In this document: piece by piece, positions 25,705 through 34,000 of the stretch
How positions within the stretch are numbered: the stretch's first letter is position 1
How the letters are laid out: every line of letters starts with the position of its first letter
Assembly: GCF_000163295.1 (NCBI RefSeq)
Contig: NZ_GG700527.1
Coordinates: 883,166-947,165, forward strand
Length of the DNA stretch: 64,000 nucleotides
DNA from: Anaerococcus vaginalis ATCC 51170
Lineage (GTDB): Bacteria > Bacillota > Clostridia > Tissierellales > Peptoniphilaceae
Direction: 5' to 3'
Position numbers and translations under genes: made by a program
Notes under the pieces: model-generated
What the model saw: the letters and a program-made list of their open reading frames with translations, nothing else
Told to the model about the DNA's origin: nothing
Databases searched by the model: none

Positions 25705-26543
25705 TTGATCCTCTCTGTTAAATAATCAATTAAATAAATGTGAAAATCATTGTTTTTAAAGTCCTTAATATTTTCTTTAGCTTTTCTATTAAAGTCTAGT
25801 AGTAATTTTTTTGCATCATCAATAGAAATACATGATAAAATATTTAATTCAAACTCATCATATTTGTCTAAAATATCGTCTTGAAGTTGGAAAGCAAGTC
25901 CTAGATAATATGCATAATTTTCTAATTTTTCTAGCTTATCTTTTTCAACATTTGCATACAAAGCTGCCATCATAATTGCAGCCATAAAAAGTCTTGCAGT
26001 TTTATTTTTATAAACATCAAGAATATATTCTATATTTTCATCCTTTTTTGACTTTATATCAAAAACTTGTCCTTTTATCATTCCATCTTTCCCACAAGCT
26101 TTAGCCAAATATTTTCCAGCTTCAAGAAAACGTTGGTCATATATACTCAAATCAAGAATAATTTCAAAAGCATAGGATAATAAACTATCTCCAACCAAAA
26201 TCGCAAGATCTTCTCCATATTTTTTGTGGACTGTAAGTTTTCCTCTCCTATAATCATCATTATCCATACAAGGCATATCATCATGTACCAAAGAATAGGC
26301 ATGAACCATCTCAAGTGCCAATGATAAATCAATTAATTTTTCATCAACTGACCCTTCTCCCAAAAGCATTTTTATAGTTTCCAAAAAAACTACAGGTCTT
26401 ATTCTTTTTCCAGAATCACTTGCATAAATCAAGGACTCACTTAAAGGATTATCTTCATCAAATTTTTTTATCATTGCCATATCGATTATATTTTTGTCAG
26501 CAATTAAAATTTTATCAAATTTTTCCTTATTCATTTTTATCAT
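25701..26543 (-). CDS. ispA: Polyprenyl (farnesyl/geranylgeranyl) diphosphate synthase
   Basis: Condenses isopentenyl diphosphate with allylic diphosphates, feeding undecaprenyl and quinone precursors. The 280-residue protein has the first aspartate-rich motif in HDDMPCMDNDD followed by RRGKLTVHKKYG, and the second in QLQDDILD. Chain length cannot be fixed by eye; the position next to xseB fits IspA. It starts with ATG at 26543 overlapping xseB by 17 bases; a second ATG three codons on is possible. No clear ribosome site, so coupling to xseB is likely. Confidence 0.93.
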   Translation of the reverse strand: MIKMNKEKFDKILIADKNIIDMAMIKKFDEDNPLSESLIYASDSGKRIRPVVFLETIKMLLGEGSVDEKLIDLSLALEMVHAYSLVHDDMPCMDNDDYRRGKLTVHKKYGEDLAILVGDSLLSYAFEIILDLSIYDQRFLEAGKYLAKACGKDGMIKGQVFDIKSKKDENIEYILDVYKNKTARLFMAAIMMAALYANVEKDKLEKLENYAYYLGLAFQLQDDILDKYDEFELNILSCISIDDAKKLLLDFNRKAKENIKDFKNNDFHIYLIDYLTERIK

Positions 26544-26721
26544 TATTTATTATTTCAACCTTTGCCTTATAATCATTGATTTTTTTATTAAGTTTATCAT
26601 AGATTTCTTTTGCCTCTTTATAAATTTCAAGGCTTTTATCTATATTATTTTTATTTTCTTCTAAATCTTTTAACAAAGATTCCATTTTTTTATAATTTGC
26701 TTCAAATGTGTTATCCATCAT
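26527..26721 (-). CDS. xseB: Exodeoxyribonuclease VII small subunit
   Basis: Small subunit that binds XseA and supports degradation of single-stranded DNA. The 64-residue protein has the family form: FEANYKKMESLLKDLEEN followed by a helical LEIYKEAKEIYDKLNKKI. It overlaps the 3' end of xseA by 11 bases and the 5' end of ispA by 17, so three genes are translated from a single overlapping message. The ATG pair at the start (MM) leaves a one-codon ambiguity. Confidence 0.93.
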   Translation of the reverse strand: MMDNTFEANYKKMESLLKDLEENKNNIDKSLEIYKEAKEIYDKLNKKINDYKAKVEIINNDKNE

Positions 26722-27892
26722 AAATCTCAGCTTTCACTTCTCCATCACTAAAAACTATATTTACCTTATCCTTATTTTTTAAGGAATATTTAGAATAAAT
26801 AAAATTGCCATCAAAATCCTTAATAAAAATACTATTTTTCTTAATATCCAAAATTGATTTTAAAGAATTTAGCTTGTATTTTAAAATTTCTAAATCTTTT
26901 TCTTTTTTTTCAATGTTTAAATTTAAATTATTCTTGATTTTTTCAAATATTTCATTTATATTTTTAGTTTTTTCATCAAGTAATTTATCTAAACTATAAG
27001 AATCTAAGCTATATTTTAGATTATTAAGTTTTAATTCTTTTAATTCAATATTTCTATTTAAAGTTTTTTGGATGTCTACAAAAATTTTATTTATATCTTG
27101 TCGGATTTTTTTATAATTTCTTACCAAATATGAGCCTGCTTCTGTTGGCGTTTGTAAGGACAAATCACTTACTAAATCTGTTAAAGACAAATCTATTTTG
27201 TGTCCTATGGCTGAAATTATTGGACTTTTCGCCTTATATATTTCTTCTACTATATCTTTTTCATTAAAAACTTTTAAATCTTCTTTGCTACCACCTCCAC
27301 GGGTAATAACAATTGTATCTAAGTTTTTTTTATCAAGAACATTTATTGCTTTAATTATTTCATCTTTTGCACTAAGTCCTTGAACCTTTACTGGATAAAG
27401 ATAAATATTTATGTCTGAAATTTCTTTATTTATTACAGATAAAAAATCTACTATAGCCGCTGATTTATCTGAAGTTATAAGGCCTATTTCTTTGGGATAA
27501 TCGCAAATAGTTTTCTTGGTATCTTTATCAAAATAACCTTTTTTAAAAAATTCTTCTTTTATTTTTAGAAATTTTAAATATTCTTCTGATAAGCCTTTTT
27601 TTTCTATATTATTTACAGATATAGATATTTTGGAAAAAAAGCTATTGTAAATCAAATTTCCATCTACAATAACCTCATCCCCATTATCATAGTCCCCTAT
27701 ATCCTTTTGTTCATAATAATAAACCACACAATCAATAATTTCATTTTCCTCCTTCAAGGAAAAATATATGTGATTGTGAGATATTTTGTAGTTGGCTATT
27801 TCACCTTTAACACTTACGTTTTGAAATAAAGGGTCGTGTTTAAAAGAGGTTTTTATATATTGGTTAAATTGTTTTACGCTTAAAGATTTCAA
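26711..27892 (-). CDS. xseA: Exodeoxyribonuclease VII large subunit
   Basis: Catalytic large subunit of exonuclease VII. The 393-residue protein has an N-terminal OB fold (residues about 1-100, LSVKQFNQYIK and GEIANYKISHNHIYFSLK), a catalytic core with GLITSDKSAAIVDFL, VIITRGGGSKEDL and AIGHKIDLSLTD, and a long C-terminal coiled coil. The start codon is TTG directly after the nusB stop; the N-terminal sequence aligns with the family there, so it is the likely start. It overlaps xseB. Confidence 0.95.
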   Translation of the reverse strand: MKSLSVKQFNQYIKTSFKHDPLFQNVSVKGEIANYKISHNHIYFSLKEENEIIDCVVYYYEQKDIGDYDNGDEVIVDGNLIYNSFFSKISISVNNIEKKGLSEEYLKFLKIKEEFFKKGYFDKDTKKTICDYPKEIGLITSDKSAAIVDFLSVINKEISDINIYLYPVKVQGLSAKDEIIKAINVLDKKNLDTIVITRGGGSKEDLKVFNEKDIVEEIYKAKSPIISAIGHKIDLSLTDLVSDLSLQTPTEAGSYLVRNYKKIRQDINKIFVDIQKTLNRNIELKELKLNNLKYSLDSYSLDKLLDEKTKNINEIFEKIKNNLNLNIEKKEKDLEILKYKLNSLKSILDIKKNSIFIKDFDGNFIYSKYSLKNKDKVNIVFSDGEVKAEIYDG

Positions 27893-28282
27893 TTATTTTC
27901 TCTTTTCTGCAATTTTACCTAACACGCTATTTATAAATTTGTATCCATCACTTGTTGAATATTCTTTTGCAATATTTACAGCCTCATTTATAGAAACACT
28001 TATAGGAATATCTAAATTTTCCATTTCATTAACGCTCAAAAATAAAATTGACCTATCAACTTTTGCCATTCTTTGTAAAGATTTTAAGCCTATTTGTTCT
28101 GCAATTATATTTTCTAGATTATCATAATTTTCTATATATGATTTTAATGACTTATATAAAAAAGAATCTTTATTTAAATCTATCTCATGATTAATAAAGG
28201 CTTGGTCTATATCGTCAATATTTTTTATTTGATTTTCAAATATCAACTTAAATACCCAGTCTCTTTGTTTTGCCCTATTCAT
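27893..28282 (-). CDS. nusB: Transcription antitermination factor NusB
   Basis: RNA-binding antitermination factor that, with NusE, acts on rRNA operon transcripts. The 129-residue helical protein has the typical ends: RDWVFKLIFEN at the start, and ISVSINEAVNIAKEYSTSDGYKFINSVLGKI at the C-terminus. The ATG overlaps the stop of the Asp23 gene by one base, and xseA follows directly. The order efp-asp23-nusB-xseA-xseB-ispA-argR-recN is typical of clostridial genomes. Confidence 0.95.
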   Translation of the reverse strand: MNRAKQRDWVFKLIFENQIKNIDDIDQAFINHEIDLNKDSFLYKSLKSYIENYDNLENIIAEQIGLKSLQRMAKVDRSILFLSVNEMENLDIPISVSINEAVNIAKEYSTSDGYKFINSVLGKIAEKRK

Positions 28283-28596
28283 TATATTACTAAACTATTT
28301 ACTTCTACATTTACTCTCTTTACAGATAAGCCAGTCATAGTTTCAACTTGTCTTTTTACATTTTCTTGGACATTTTTAATTGTTTTTCTCACATTTACAT
28401 CTGCACTAAGTACAAGATTTAAATCTATAATTACAAAGCCATCCATTACAGAAATTCTTGTATCTTTTTTTGCTTCCTTATTGGATTTTGTGTTTGATTC
28501 AATTACACCATTAACTTCAATACAAGCTTTTTTAGCTATTTCTTCAATAGTTTCATTGGCAATTTTAACACTTCCAAATTTAAATGCTCTTGTCAT
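28282..28596 (-). CDS. Asp23/Gls24 family protein (AmaP/YqhY type)
   Basis: Small cell-envelope or lipid-homeostasis associated protein; YqhY in B. subtilis occupies the same position between efp and nusB. From the ATG at 28596 it has 104 residues. This start is chosen because AAGGAGAT precedes it; the longer frame reaches into efp without a ribosome site. The Asp23 core is visible (GSVKIANETIEEIAKKA, VDLNLVLSADVNV-like strand, VQENVKRQVETMTGL, VNVEVNSLVI). No signal peptide. It overlaps nusB by one base. A second family member lies at 35580. Confidence 0.88.
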   Translation of the reverse strand: MTRAFKFGSVKIANETIEEIAKKACIEVNGVIESNTKSNKEAKKDTRISVMDGFVIIDLNLVLSADVNVRKTIKNVQENVKRQVETMTGLSVKRVNVEVNSLVI

Positions 28597-28606
28597 ATTA
28601 TCTCCT

Positions 28607-29164
28607 TTATACTCTGGATAAATATTCCCCTTTTCTAGTATCAATTTTTATAACATCTCCCTCATTTACAAAAACTGGAACATTTATAATAGCACCTGTT
28701 TCAACTTCTGCAGGTTTTGTTACATTTGTTGCTGTATCTCCCTTAACTGCAGGTTCAGTTTTTACAACTTCAAGCTCTACAAAGTTAGGTGCCTCAATAG
28801 AAAATGGGTTATTTTTATAAAATCTCATTGTAGCTGTATCATTTTCTTTTATATAAGGAATTGCTTCAGAAACTGCATCCTTATCAACAGGAATTTGTTC
28901 AAAAGTTTCTGGATCCATAAAATAATATAAATGTCCGTCGTTGTATAAGTATTGCATTTCTTTTGTAGAAATAATAGCTTGTTCAAACTTTTCATTTGGG
29001 TTAAAAGTTACATCTTTATTTCCACCTTGCATAACAGATTTTATTTTTGCTCTTACAAAAGCTGCACCTTTGCCTGGTTTTACGTGTTGGAAATCTATTA
29101 CTTGATAAACATCTCCATCATATTCAAAAGTTATTCCTTTTCTTAAATCATTTGCTGATATCAT
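28607..29164 (-). CDS. efp: Translation elongation factor P
   Basis: Relieves ribosome stalling at polyproline stretches. The 185-residue protein has three beta-barrel domains, with [12 protein letters not shown] in the first. Lys32 at the tip of the PGKG loop is the residue modified in many bacteria; no modification enzyme is visible in this window. The C-terminal signature [21 protein letters not shown] is intact. The ATG follows AGGAGGATAT. An extended -10 promoter lies 30 bases upstream. Confidence 0.97.
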   Translation of the reverse strand: MISANDLRKGITFEYDGDVYQVIDFQHVKPGKGAAFVRAKIKSVMQGGNKDVTFNPNEKFEQAIISTKEMQYLYNDGHLYYFMDPETFEQIPVDKDAVSEAIPYIKENDTATMRFYKNNPFSIEAPNFVELEVVKTEPAVKGDTATNVTKPAEVETGAIINVPVFVNEGDVIKIDTRKGEYLSRV

Positions 29165-29192
29165 ATATCCTCCTAATAGGTTGTTTTCTAAT

Positions 29193-29221
29193 ATTATACC
29201 ACTTATATTTTATTTTTTAAA
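29193..29221 (-). promoter_or_regulatory. Promoter of the efp operon, extended -10
   Basis: On the minus strand TGGTATAAT (29193-29201) is preceded, 17 bases from the -10 hexamer, by TTTAAA. The TG dinucleotide should compensate for the poor -35 box. Confidence 0.7.
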
Positions 29222-29258
29222 TAAAAATGTAAAATTATGTAATAATCTAAAATAAATT

Positions 29259-29288
29259 TTCACTTTATTTTTTACAATTTGATATAAT
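29259..29288 (+). promoter_or_regulatory. Candidate promoter of tmcAL
   Basis: TTCACT (29259-29264), 18 bases, TATAAT (29283-29288), 16 bases before the gene. The -10 box is consensus but the leader would be short. Confidence 0.5.
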
Positions 29289-29304
29289 AATAAAAGGAGT
29301 TGTC

Positions 29305-30480
29305 ATGAAAAAATTAGCAATTATTTCAGAATATAATCCATTTCATAATGGACACAATTATATACAAAAAAAATCAAGAAAAATAACAAATGCAGATATA
29401 GTTATTGCAATAATGAGTGGAGATTTTGTTCAAAGAGGAGAAATAAGTCTTATAGACAAATATAAAAGAGCAAATTCTGCAATGCTTTCTGCAGATTTAG
29501 TTATTGAAATGCCTTCATTTATTTCTTTACAAGCAGCAAATCTTTTTGCTAGAAAAAATATAGAAATTTTAAATAAATTAGAAATTGATTATCTTGCATT
29601 TGGAATTGAAAATATTAGTGAAAAAAATTTTTTAAAGACTTGTGAGAAGATATTTGAAAATGAAAATAGAATAAATATTGATACAAAGAATTTTCTAGAT
29701 GAGGGAATGTCTTTTGCAAAAGCATCATATCTTGCCTCAATCAAATATATAGAAAATAAAGAATTTTTTTCCGCAAATAATATACTTGCTTTAGAATATC
29801 TAAGAGCTATAAAAAAACTAAATGCAAATATAGAAATTGTACCTATCAAGAGAAAAAATTCTATGAATAAAGATGTTGAATTAAGAAAAGATTCATTTTC
29901 TTCTTCAAGTTCTATTAGAAATAATATTGAAAATATAAAAATTAAAGATTATCTTCCAAGTCTTTCTTATAATTATATAAAAAAATTTAAAAATGAATAC
30001 AATATATTTCCACGAAATGATTTATTATATGAACTTTTTAGGTATAAGATTCTAATAGAAGAAAAAAATATGAATGATATTTTATGTTACGAAGATGGTA
30101 TGGAAAATTATCTAAAAAAAATAGCAAAAGATGAAATATTTTATAAAGATTTTATTAAAAATTCTACAAGCCAAAGATTTACAAAATCTAGGATAAAAAG
30201 GCTTATGATAAATTACCTTTTAGAAAATAAAACTTTACTTAATGAAGTGGATATAAATTTTATAAAAGTTTTAGCTTTTAATGAGAACGCTACAAAATTA
30301 TTTAAAGAAACAAATCTTAATATAATTATGCAAAAAAAGGATATAGATAAATTAAATAAAGAAAATAAAATAATTTTTGAGCAAATGATTAAAGCATCAA
30401 ATTTATATTCAATGGTTATAGGAAGACAATTTGATATTGATTATAGAGAAAAAATCTCAATTAAAAAATCCTCATATTAG
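29305..30480 (+). CDS. tmcAL: tRNA(Met) cytidine acetate ligase
   Basis: Acetylates the wobble cytidine of elongator tRNA-Met (ac4C34) using acetate and ATP. The 391-residue protein has the nucleotidyltransferase start ISEYNPFHNGHNYI with the HxGH-type motif, then AIMSGDFVQRGEIS and KYKRANSAMLSADLVIEMP, all diagnostic of the YlbM/TmcAL family. The ATG follows AAAGGAGTTGTC. It is on the plus strand, divergent from efp, and ends within a bidirectional terminator that it shares with the convergent coiled-coil gene. Confidence 0.93.
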   Translation: MKKLAIISEYNPFHNGHNYIQKKSRKITNADIVIAIMSGDFVQRGEISLIDKYKRANSAMLSADLVIEMPSFISLQAANLFARKNIEILNKLEIDYLAFGIENISEKNFLKTCEKIFENENRINIDTKNFLDEGMSFAKASYLASIKYIENKEFFSANNILALEYLRAIKKLNANIEIVPIKRKNSMNKDVELRKDSFSSSSSIRNNIENIKIKDYLPSLSYNYIKKFKNEYNIFPRNDLLYELFRYKILIEEKNMNDILCYEDGMENYLKKIAKDEIFYKDFIKNSTSQRFTKSRIKRLMINYLLENKTLLNEVDINFIKVLAFNENATKLFKETNLNIIMQKKDIDKLNKENKIIFEQMIKASNLYSMVIGRQFDIDYREKISIKKSSY

Positions 30481-30489
30481 AGGATTTTT
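30463..30489. terminator. Bidirectional terminator between tmcAL and the coiled-coil gene
   Basis: AAAAATCCTC (30464-30473) pairs with GAGGATTTTT (30480-30489) across a 6-base loop that includes the tmcAL stop codon. Confidence 0.85.
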
Positions 30490-30501
30490 ATTTTGCAAAT
30501 T

Positions 30502-30984
30502 TTATTTTTGATTTAATATATGTTCTTTATTTTTTTCCAATGATTGTGCCAATTGAGAGAAATTTTCGCATGATTTAGTAAACAATTGGTCAATGTATTG
30601 GTATGATTGTTGTTTAATTTTATTTGCTTCTTGGTTTGCTTCTTCAAGAATTCTTTGTGCTTCTTGTCTAGCTTGTGCTGTTATTTGATGTTCTGAAATC
30701 ATTCTTTGATATTGGCTTTTAGCTTGTTCTTTGAAATTTTTGATTTCATTATTTGCATTTTGTACTTTAGATCTTGCTTCGTTTTCTGCTTCTTGCAAAA
30801 TTCTTTCTTTTTCATCGTTAATCCATTGAGCATTTTTGATTTCTGTTGGAAGAGAATCTCTCATATCTCTAACAATTTCAAAAATTTCATCTGGATCAAC
30901 TGAAACCTTTCTTGAAAATGGAACAGAACTAGCATTATCCATTATATCTTCAATTTCATCAATTAGTTCGTTAATATTTGCCAT
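30502..30984 (-). CDS. Coiled-coil protein, unknown function
   Basis: I do not recognise a defined family. The 160-residue soluble protein is almost wholly helical, with heptad-like stretches rich in Glu, Gln, Ala and Lys (residues about 55-130, for example EAENEARSKVQNANNEI and ARQEAQRILEEANQEANKI). Proteins like this downstream of coaD in clostridia are often labelled ATPase or V-ATPase subunit H-like because of composition alone. It starts after TAGGAGG one base from the coaD stop, so it is co-translated with coaD. A DivIVA-like scaffold role or stalk role is equally possible. Confidence 0.75.
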   Translation of the reverse strand: MANINELIDEIEDIMDNASSVPFSRKVSVDPDEIFEIVRDMRDSLPTEIKNAQWINDEKERILQEAENEARSKVQNANNEIKNFKEQAKSQYQRMISEHQITAQARQEAQRILEEANQEANKIKQQSYQYIDQLFTKSCENFSQLAQSLEKNKEHILNQK

Positions 30985-31478
30985 TAGTTTTTTCCTCCTA
31001 GTTTATTTTTTTCATATATAGCTTTTTTTACATTTTTTGATACAAATTTAGATACATCTCCACCAAAACTAGCTAGCTCTCTTACTCCACTTGAGCTTAT
31101 AAATGAGAATTTCGGGTCAGAAAGTAGAAATATAGTTTCAAGATCTTCATATAGGCTTGAATTAAATTGAGCAATATTCATTTCATACTCATAGTCTGTA
31201 ACTGCCCTTAAACCCCTAATTATAATTTTTGAATTTTCTTTTTTTGCAAAGTCAACTAACAAACCTTCGAAAGTTTTGACTTTGACATTATCTAGCTGAA
31301 ATTCTTTAATTTCATTTTCTATTAATTGTTTTCTCTCTTTAATTGAGAAAAGAGAGTGCTTGGCTTCATTTATCAATATAGCAATGACTACCTCATCAAA
31401 CATCTTATTTAATCTTTTTATTATGTCTAAGTGTCCGATTGTAATAGGATCGAAGCTACCTGGATATATCACTTTCAT
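30984..31478 (-). CDS. coaD: Pantetheine-phosphate adenylyltransferase
   Basis: Fourth step of coenzyme A synthesis: 4'-phosphopantetheine plus ATP to dephospho-CoA. The 164-residue protein starts YPGSFDPITIGH, with the T/HxGH motif, has IIRGLRAVTDYEYE for substrate binding and the C-terminal FISSSGVREL with the signature serine-arginine. Length is standard. The ATG lies within the last codons of rsmD (overlap 23 bases). rsmD-coaD pairing is near universal in Firmicutes. Confidence 0.97.
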   Translation of the reverse strand: MKVIYPGSFDPITIGHLDIIKRLNKMFDEVVIAILINEAKHSLFSIKERKQLIENEIKEFQLDNVKVKTFEGLLVDFAKKENSKIIIRGLRAVTDYEYEMNIAQFNSSLYEDLETIFLLSDPKFSFISSSGVRELASFGGDVSKFVSKNVKKAIYEKNKLGGKN

Positions 31479-32016
31479 AGCAATAAATTTTTATGATTTT
31501 CCTTCCATATTTTTTTTCTTTAATCAAATTTAAATTAGTCATATCAGAAAAATCAATATTCCTATCTGATTCGCTTATTATTATACCATTTTTATTTAAT
31601 AAATGATAGGTCAATATATATTCTAGACTAATTTTCAAATAATCTTCTTTATAAGGAGGATCTAAGTATATGTAATCAAAAGTTTTATTATTTTCTTTTA
31701 AAATTTCCAAAACTTTTCTAAAATCCCCTCTTATAGTTAGAGCATTTTGACTTTGAATTTTTTCTATGTTTTCCTTTAGTATTTTATAATTTGAATTATT
31801 TAATTCTCCAAAAACAACCTCTTTTGCACCGTGTGATAAAAATTCTATTCCCATTTGCCCTGTGCATGAAAATAAATCTAAGGCTGTAAAATCTTTTTTG
31901 TAAGGATAAAGCATAGCCATAACTGCTTCTTTTACCTTATTATCTGTAGGTCTTGAATTGTTAGCTTTTGGAGATTTTATATTAAATCCTTTATACTTTC
32001 CAGCTACTACTCTCAT
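31456..32016 (-). CDS. rsmD: 16S rRNA (guanine(966)-N(2))-methyltransferase
   Basis: Methylates G966 of 16S rRNA (E. coli numbering) with S-adenosylmethionine. The 186-residue protein starts MRVVAGKYKG, has the SAM-binding ALDLFSCTGQMGIE segment and the catalytic motif LDPPY. The N-terminal RPT segment is also typical. The ATG overlaps the recG stop by one base and coaD follows with a 23-base overlap. In the family motif I usually reads LDLFAGSG; SCTGQ here is a mild variant. Confidence 0.95.
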   Translation of the reverse strand: MRVVAGKYKGFNIKSPKANNSRPTDNKVKEAVMAMLYPYKKDFTALDLFSCTGQMGIEFLSHGAKEVVFGELNNSNYKILKENIEKIQSQNALTIRGDFRKVLEILKENNKTFDYIYLDPPYKEDYLKISLEYILTYHLLNKNGIIISESDRNIDFSDMTNLNLIKEKKYGRKIIKIYCYESDISR

Positions 32017-33995
32017 TAATTTAACACAATCCTTTTGTCTATATTAAAATATTTTTCTAAATAAGAAAAATTAACACCTTCGAAATTTTTATCTTTAAGA
32101 TATGTAAACATTTTAAAGCAAAGATTTATTTCATCTTCTTTTAAATTAAAATAATTTACATCATCAAGATTTTTTCCATGTTGAATTGTTGATAGAATCT
32201 TGCCAGCACCTCTTAGTTTCAAATCTTTTTTTGCAATTTCAAAACCGTCGTTTGAATTTTTTATTATATTTAGCTTACTTCTCTCATCAACTTTTTCGCT
32301 AATCAAATAGCAAAATGATTTATAAGAGCCCCTACCTATTCTTCCTCTAAGTTGGTGTAGTGATGATAAACCAAAATTATTGGCATTATAAATTATCATA
32401 CAATTTGCATTAGATACATCAATTCCAACTTCTATAACTGTAGTAGATATTAAAATATCAATCTTACCATCAGAAAAATCTCTAAGAATTTCTTCTTTTT
32501 CACTTGCCTTTAGTTTCCCGTGAAGCTTTTCAATTCTAATATTTTTAAATCTTTTTTTATATCGTTTATATAAATTCTCTAAAGAATTTATATCATCACT
32601 CTCTATAGAATCACTTACAACATAAACTTGCCTACCACTTTTTATAAAATCATCTATTTTAGAAAACAGGCTATTTTCCATTGATAAAAGAACAAGTTCA
32701 GTTATAATTTCTCCTCTACCTTTTGGAAGTTCAGTAATTTGAGATAAATCTAATAATTTTTTCATCTTCAAAAAAAGTGTCCTTGGAATAGGTGTTGCTG
32801 TCATTGTTAGGTAATTTGCATCATTACCTTTTTCGTATAAGGCTTGTCTTTGTCTAACTCCAAACCTATGCTGTTCATCCGCAACAATTAGTTTCAAATT
32901 TTTAAATTCTACATCATCTACAATAAGAGCATGTGTCCCAATAACAATGTCTATTTCGCCATTTTTGATTTTATTCTTAAGGTCTTCCTTATTTTTTGTT
33001 GATGATGTAAGTAAAGAAATTTTTAAGCCAAAGCTTTCAACAAATTCTTTATTTTTCTCATATTGCTGAATTGCCAAGACTTCTGTTGGAACCATCATAC
33101 AAGTTTGGTATGAATTTATCGAAAAAATAATCATTACAATTAGTGCAATAATGGTCTTACCACTTCCAACATCCCCACACAAAAGCCTATTCATAATAGA
33201 CTTGCTTGTAGAATCTTTTAAAATTTCAATCAAAGACTTATATTGACTTGGTGTCAATTTAAAATCAAGCTTATTTAAAATATCATTTAGATTATATTTT
33301 AAATTTAAATCTTGGTAGGAATTTTCTTTTTGCATTACATAAATAAAAATCAATTCCTTCAGTAAATCTATAATTTTAATTTGACTTTTAGCGTTTTTTA
33401 AATTTTCAAGGCTAGTTGGGAAATGAATTTCCTTCAAATTTGAAAGTTTATCTGAAAAATTAAAGTCATCAAGAACTTTTTTATCTAATAAAACTTCATT
33501 TTCATCAAAAAATTCTAAGGCTTGACCTATAAAATCAGATAAATTTTTATTAGTCAAAGATTTTGTAAGCGGATATATAGGTACAATATTTCCAATTCTA
33601 TCGTCATCTATATCTGTAAATTCTGGATTATGGCATTCAATTTCATAACCATTTTTTACGATTTTTGTATAAAATTTATATGTTTGTCCGATTTTTAAGG
33701 ATCTTGGCGAAAATTTGTCGTTAAAAAATACTATTTTTATTCTTTTATCATTTTCACTCGCATAAAGATAAGAAATAGAAAATTTTTTACTATAATTTGT
33801 ATAAAGCTTTGATTCTATTTTCCATTCAAAATAATGTTTATTCCCATCAAGACCATGGGATAAGTCGTATTTTTTTGACCTATCTTCATACTCCCTAGGA
33901 TAATAATTATATAAATCTTCTAGCTTATAAATTGATAATTTTTCTAAATATTCTTTTTTCTTTTTGCCTAAACCTTTTAGGTCCAAAAGATCCAT
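32016..33995 (-). CDS. recG: ATP-dependent DNA helicase RecG
   Basis: Remodels stalled replication forks and Holliday junctions. The 659-residue protein has an N-terminal wedge/OB domain (about residues 60-160), Walker A GDVGSGKT (about 274-281), the DEQHRFGV box, TATPIPRT, and motif VI QLRGRIGRG. It is about 20 residues shorter than common RecG proteins. The ATG overlaps the fakA stop region (spacing 5 bases) and follows GGAGTAGG. It is coupled to rsmD downstream. The gene order asp23-fakA-recG-rsmD-coaD matches Firmicutes. Confidence 0.97.
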   Translation of the reverse strand: MDLLDLKGLGKKKKEYLEKLSIYKLEDLYNYYPREYEDRSKKYDLSHGLDGNKHYFEWKIESKLYTNYSKKFSISYLYASENDKRIKIVFFNDKFSPRSLKIGQTYKFYTKIVKNGYEIECHNPEFTDIDDDRIGNIVPIYPLTKSLTNKNLSDFIGQALEFFDENEVLLDKKVLDDFNFSDKLSNLKEIHFPTSLENLKNAKSQIKIIDLLKELIFIYVMQKENSYQDLNLKYNLNDILNKLDFKLTPSQYKSLIEILKDSTSKSIMNRLLCGDVGSGKTIIALIVMIIFSINSYQTCMMVPTEVLAIQQYEKNKEFVESFGLKISLLTSSTKNKEDLKNKIKNGEIDIVIGTHALIVDDVEFKNLKLIVADEQHRFGVRQRQALYEKGNDANYLTMTATPIPRTLFLKMKKLLDLSQITELPKGRGEIITELVLLSMENSLFSKIDDFIKSGRQVYVVSDSIESDDINSLENLYKRYKKRFKNIRIEKLHGKLKASEKEEILRDFSDGKIDILISTTVIEVGIDVSNANCMIIYNANNFGLSSLHQLRGRIGRGSYKSFCYLISEKVDERSKLNIIKNSNDGFEIAKKDLKLRGAGKILSTIQHGKNLDDVNYFNLKEDEINLCFKMFTYLKDKNFEGVNFSYLEKYFNIDKRIVLN

Positions 33996-34000
33996 CTATC

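Noticed and set aside
26147..26332. A 61-residue minus-strand frame inside ispA
   Set aside because: Out-of-frame shadow of ispA; the ispA frame carries the aspartate-rich motifs.
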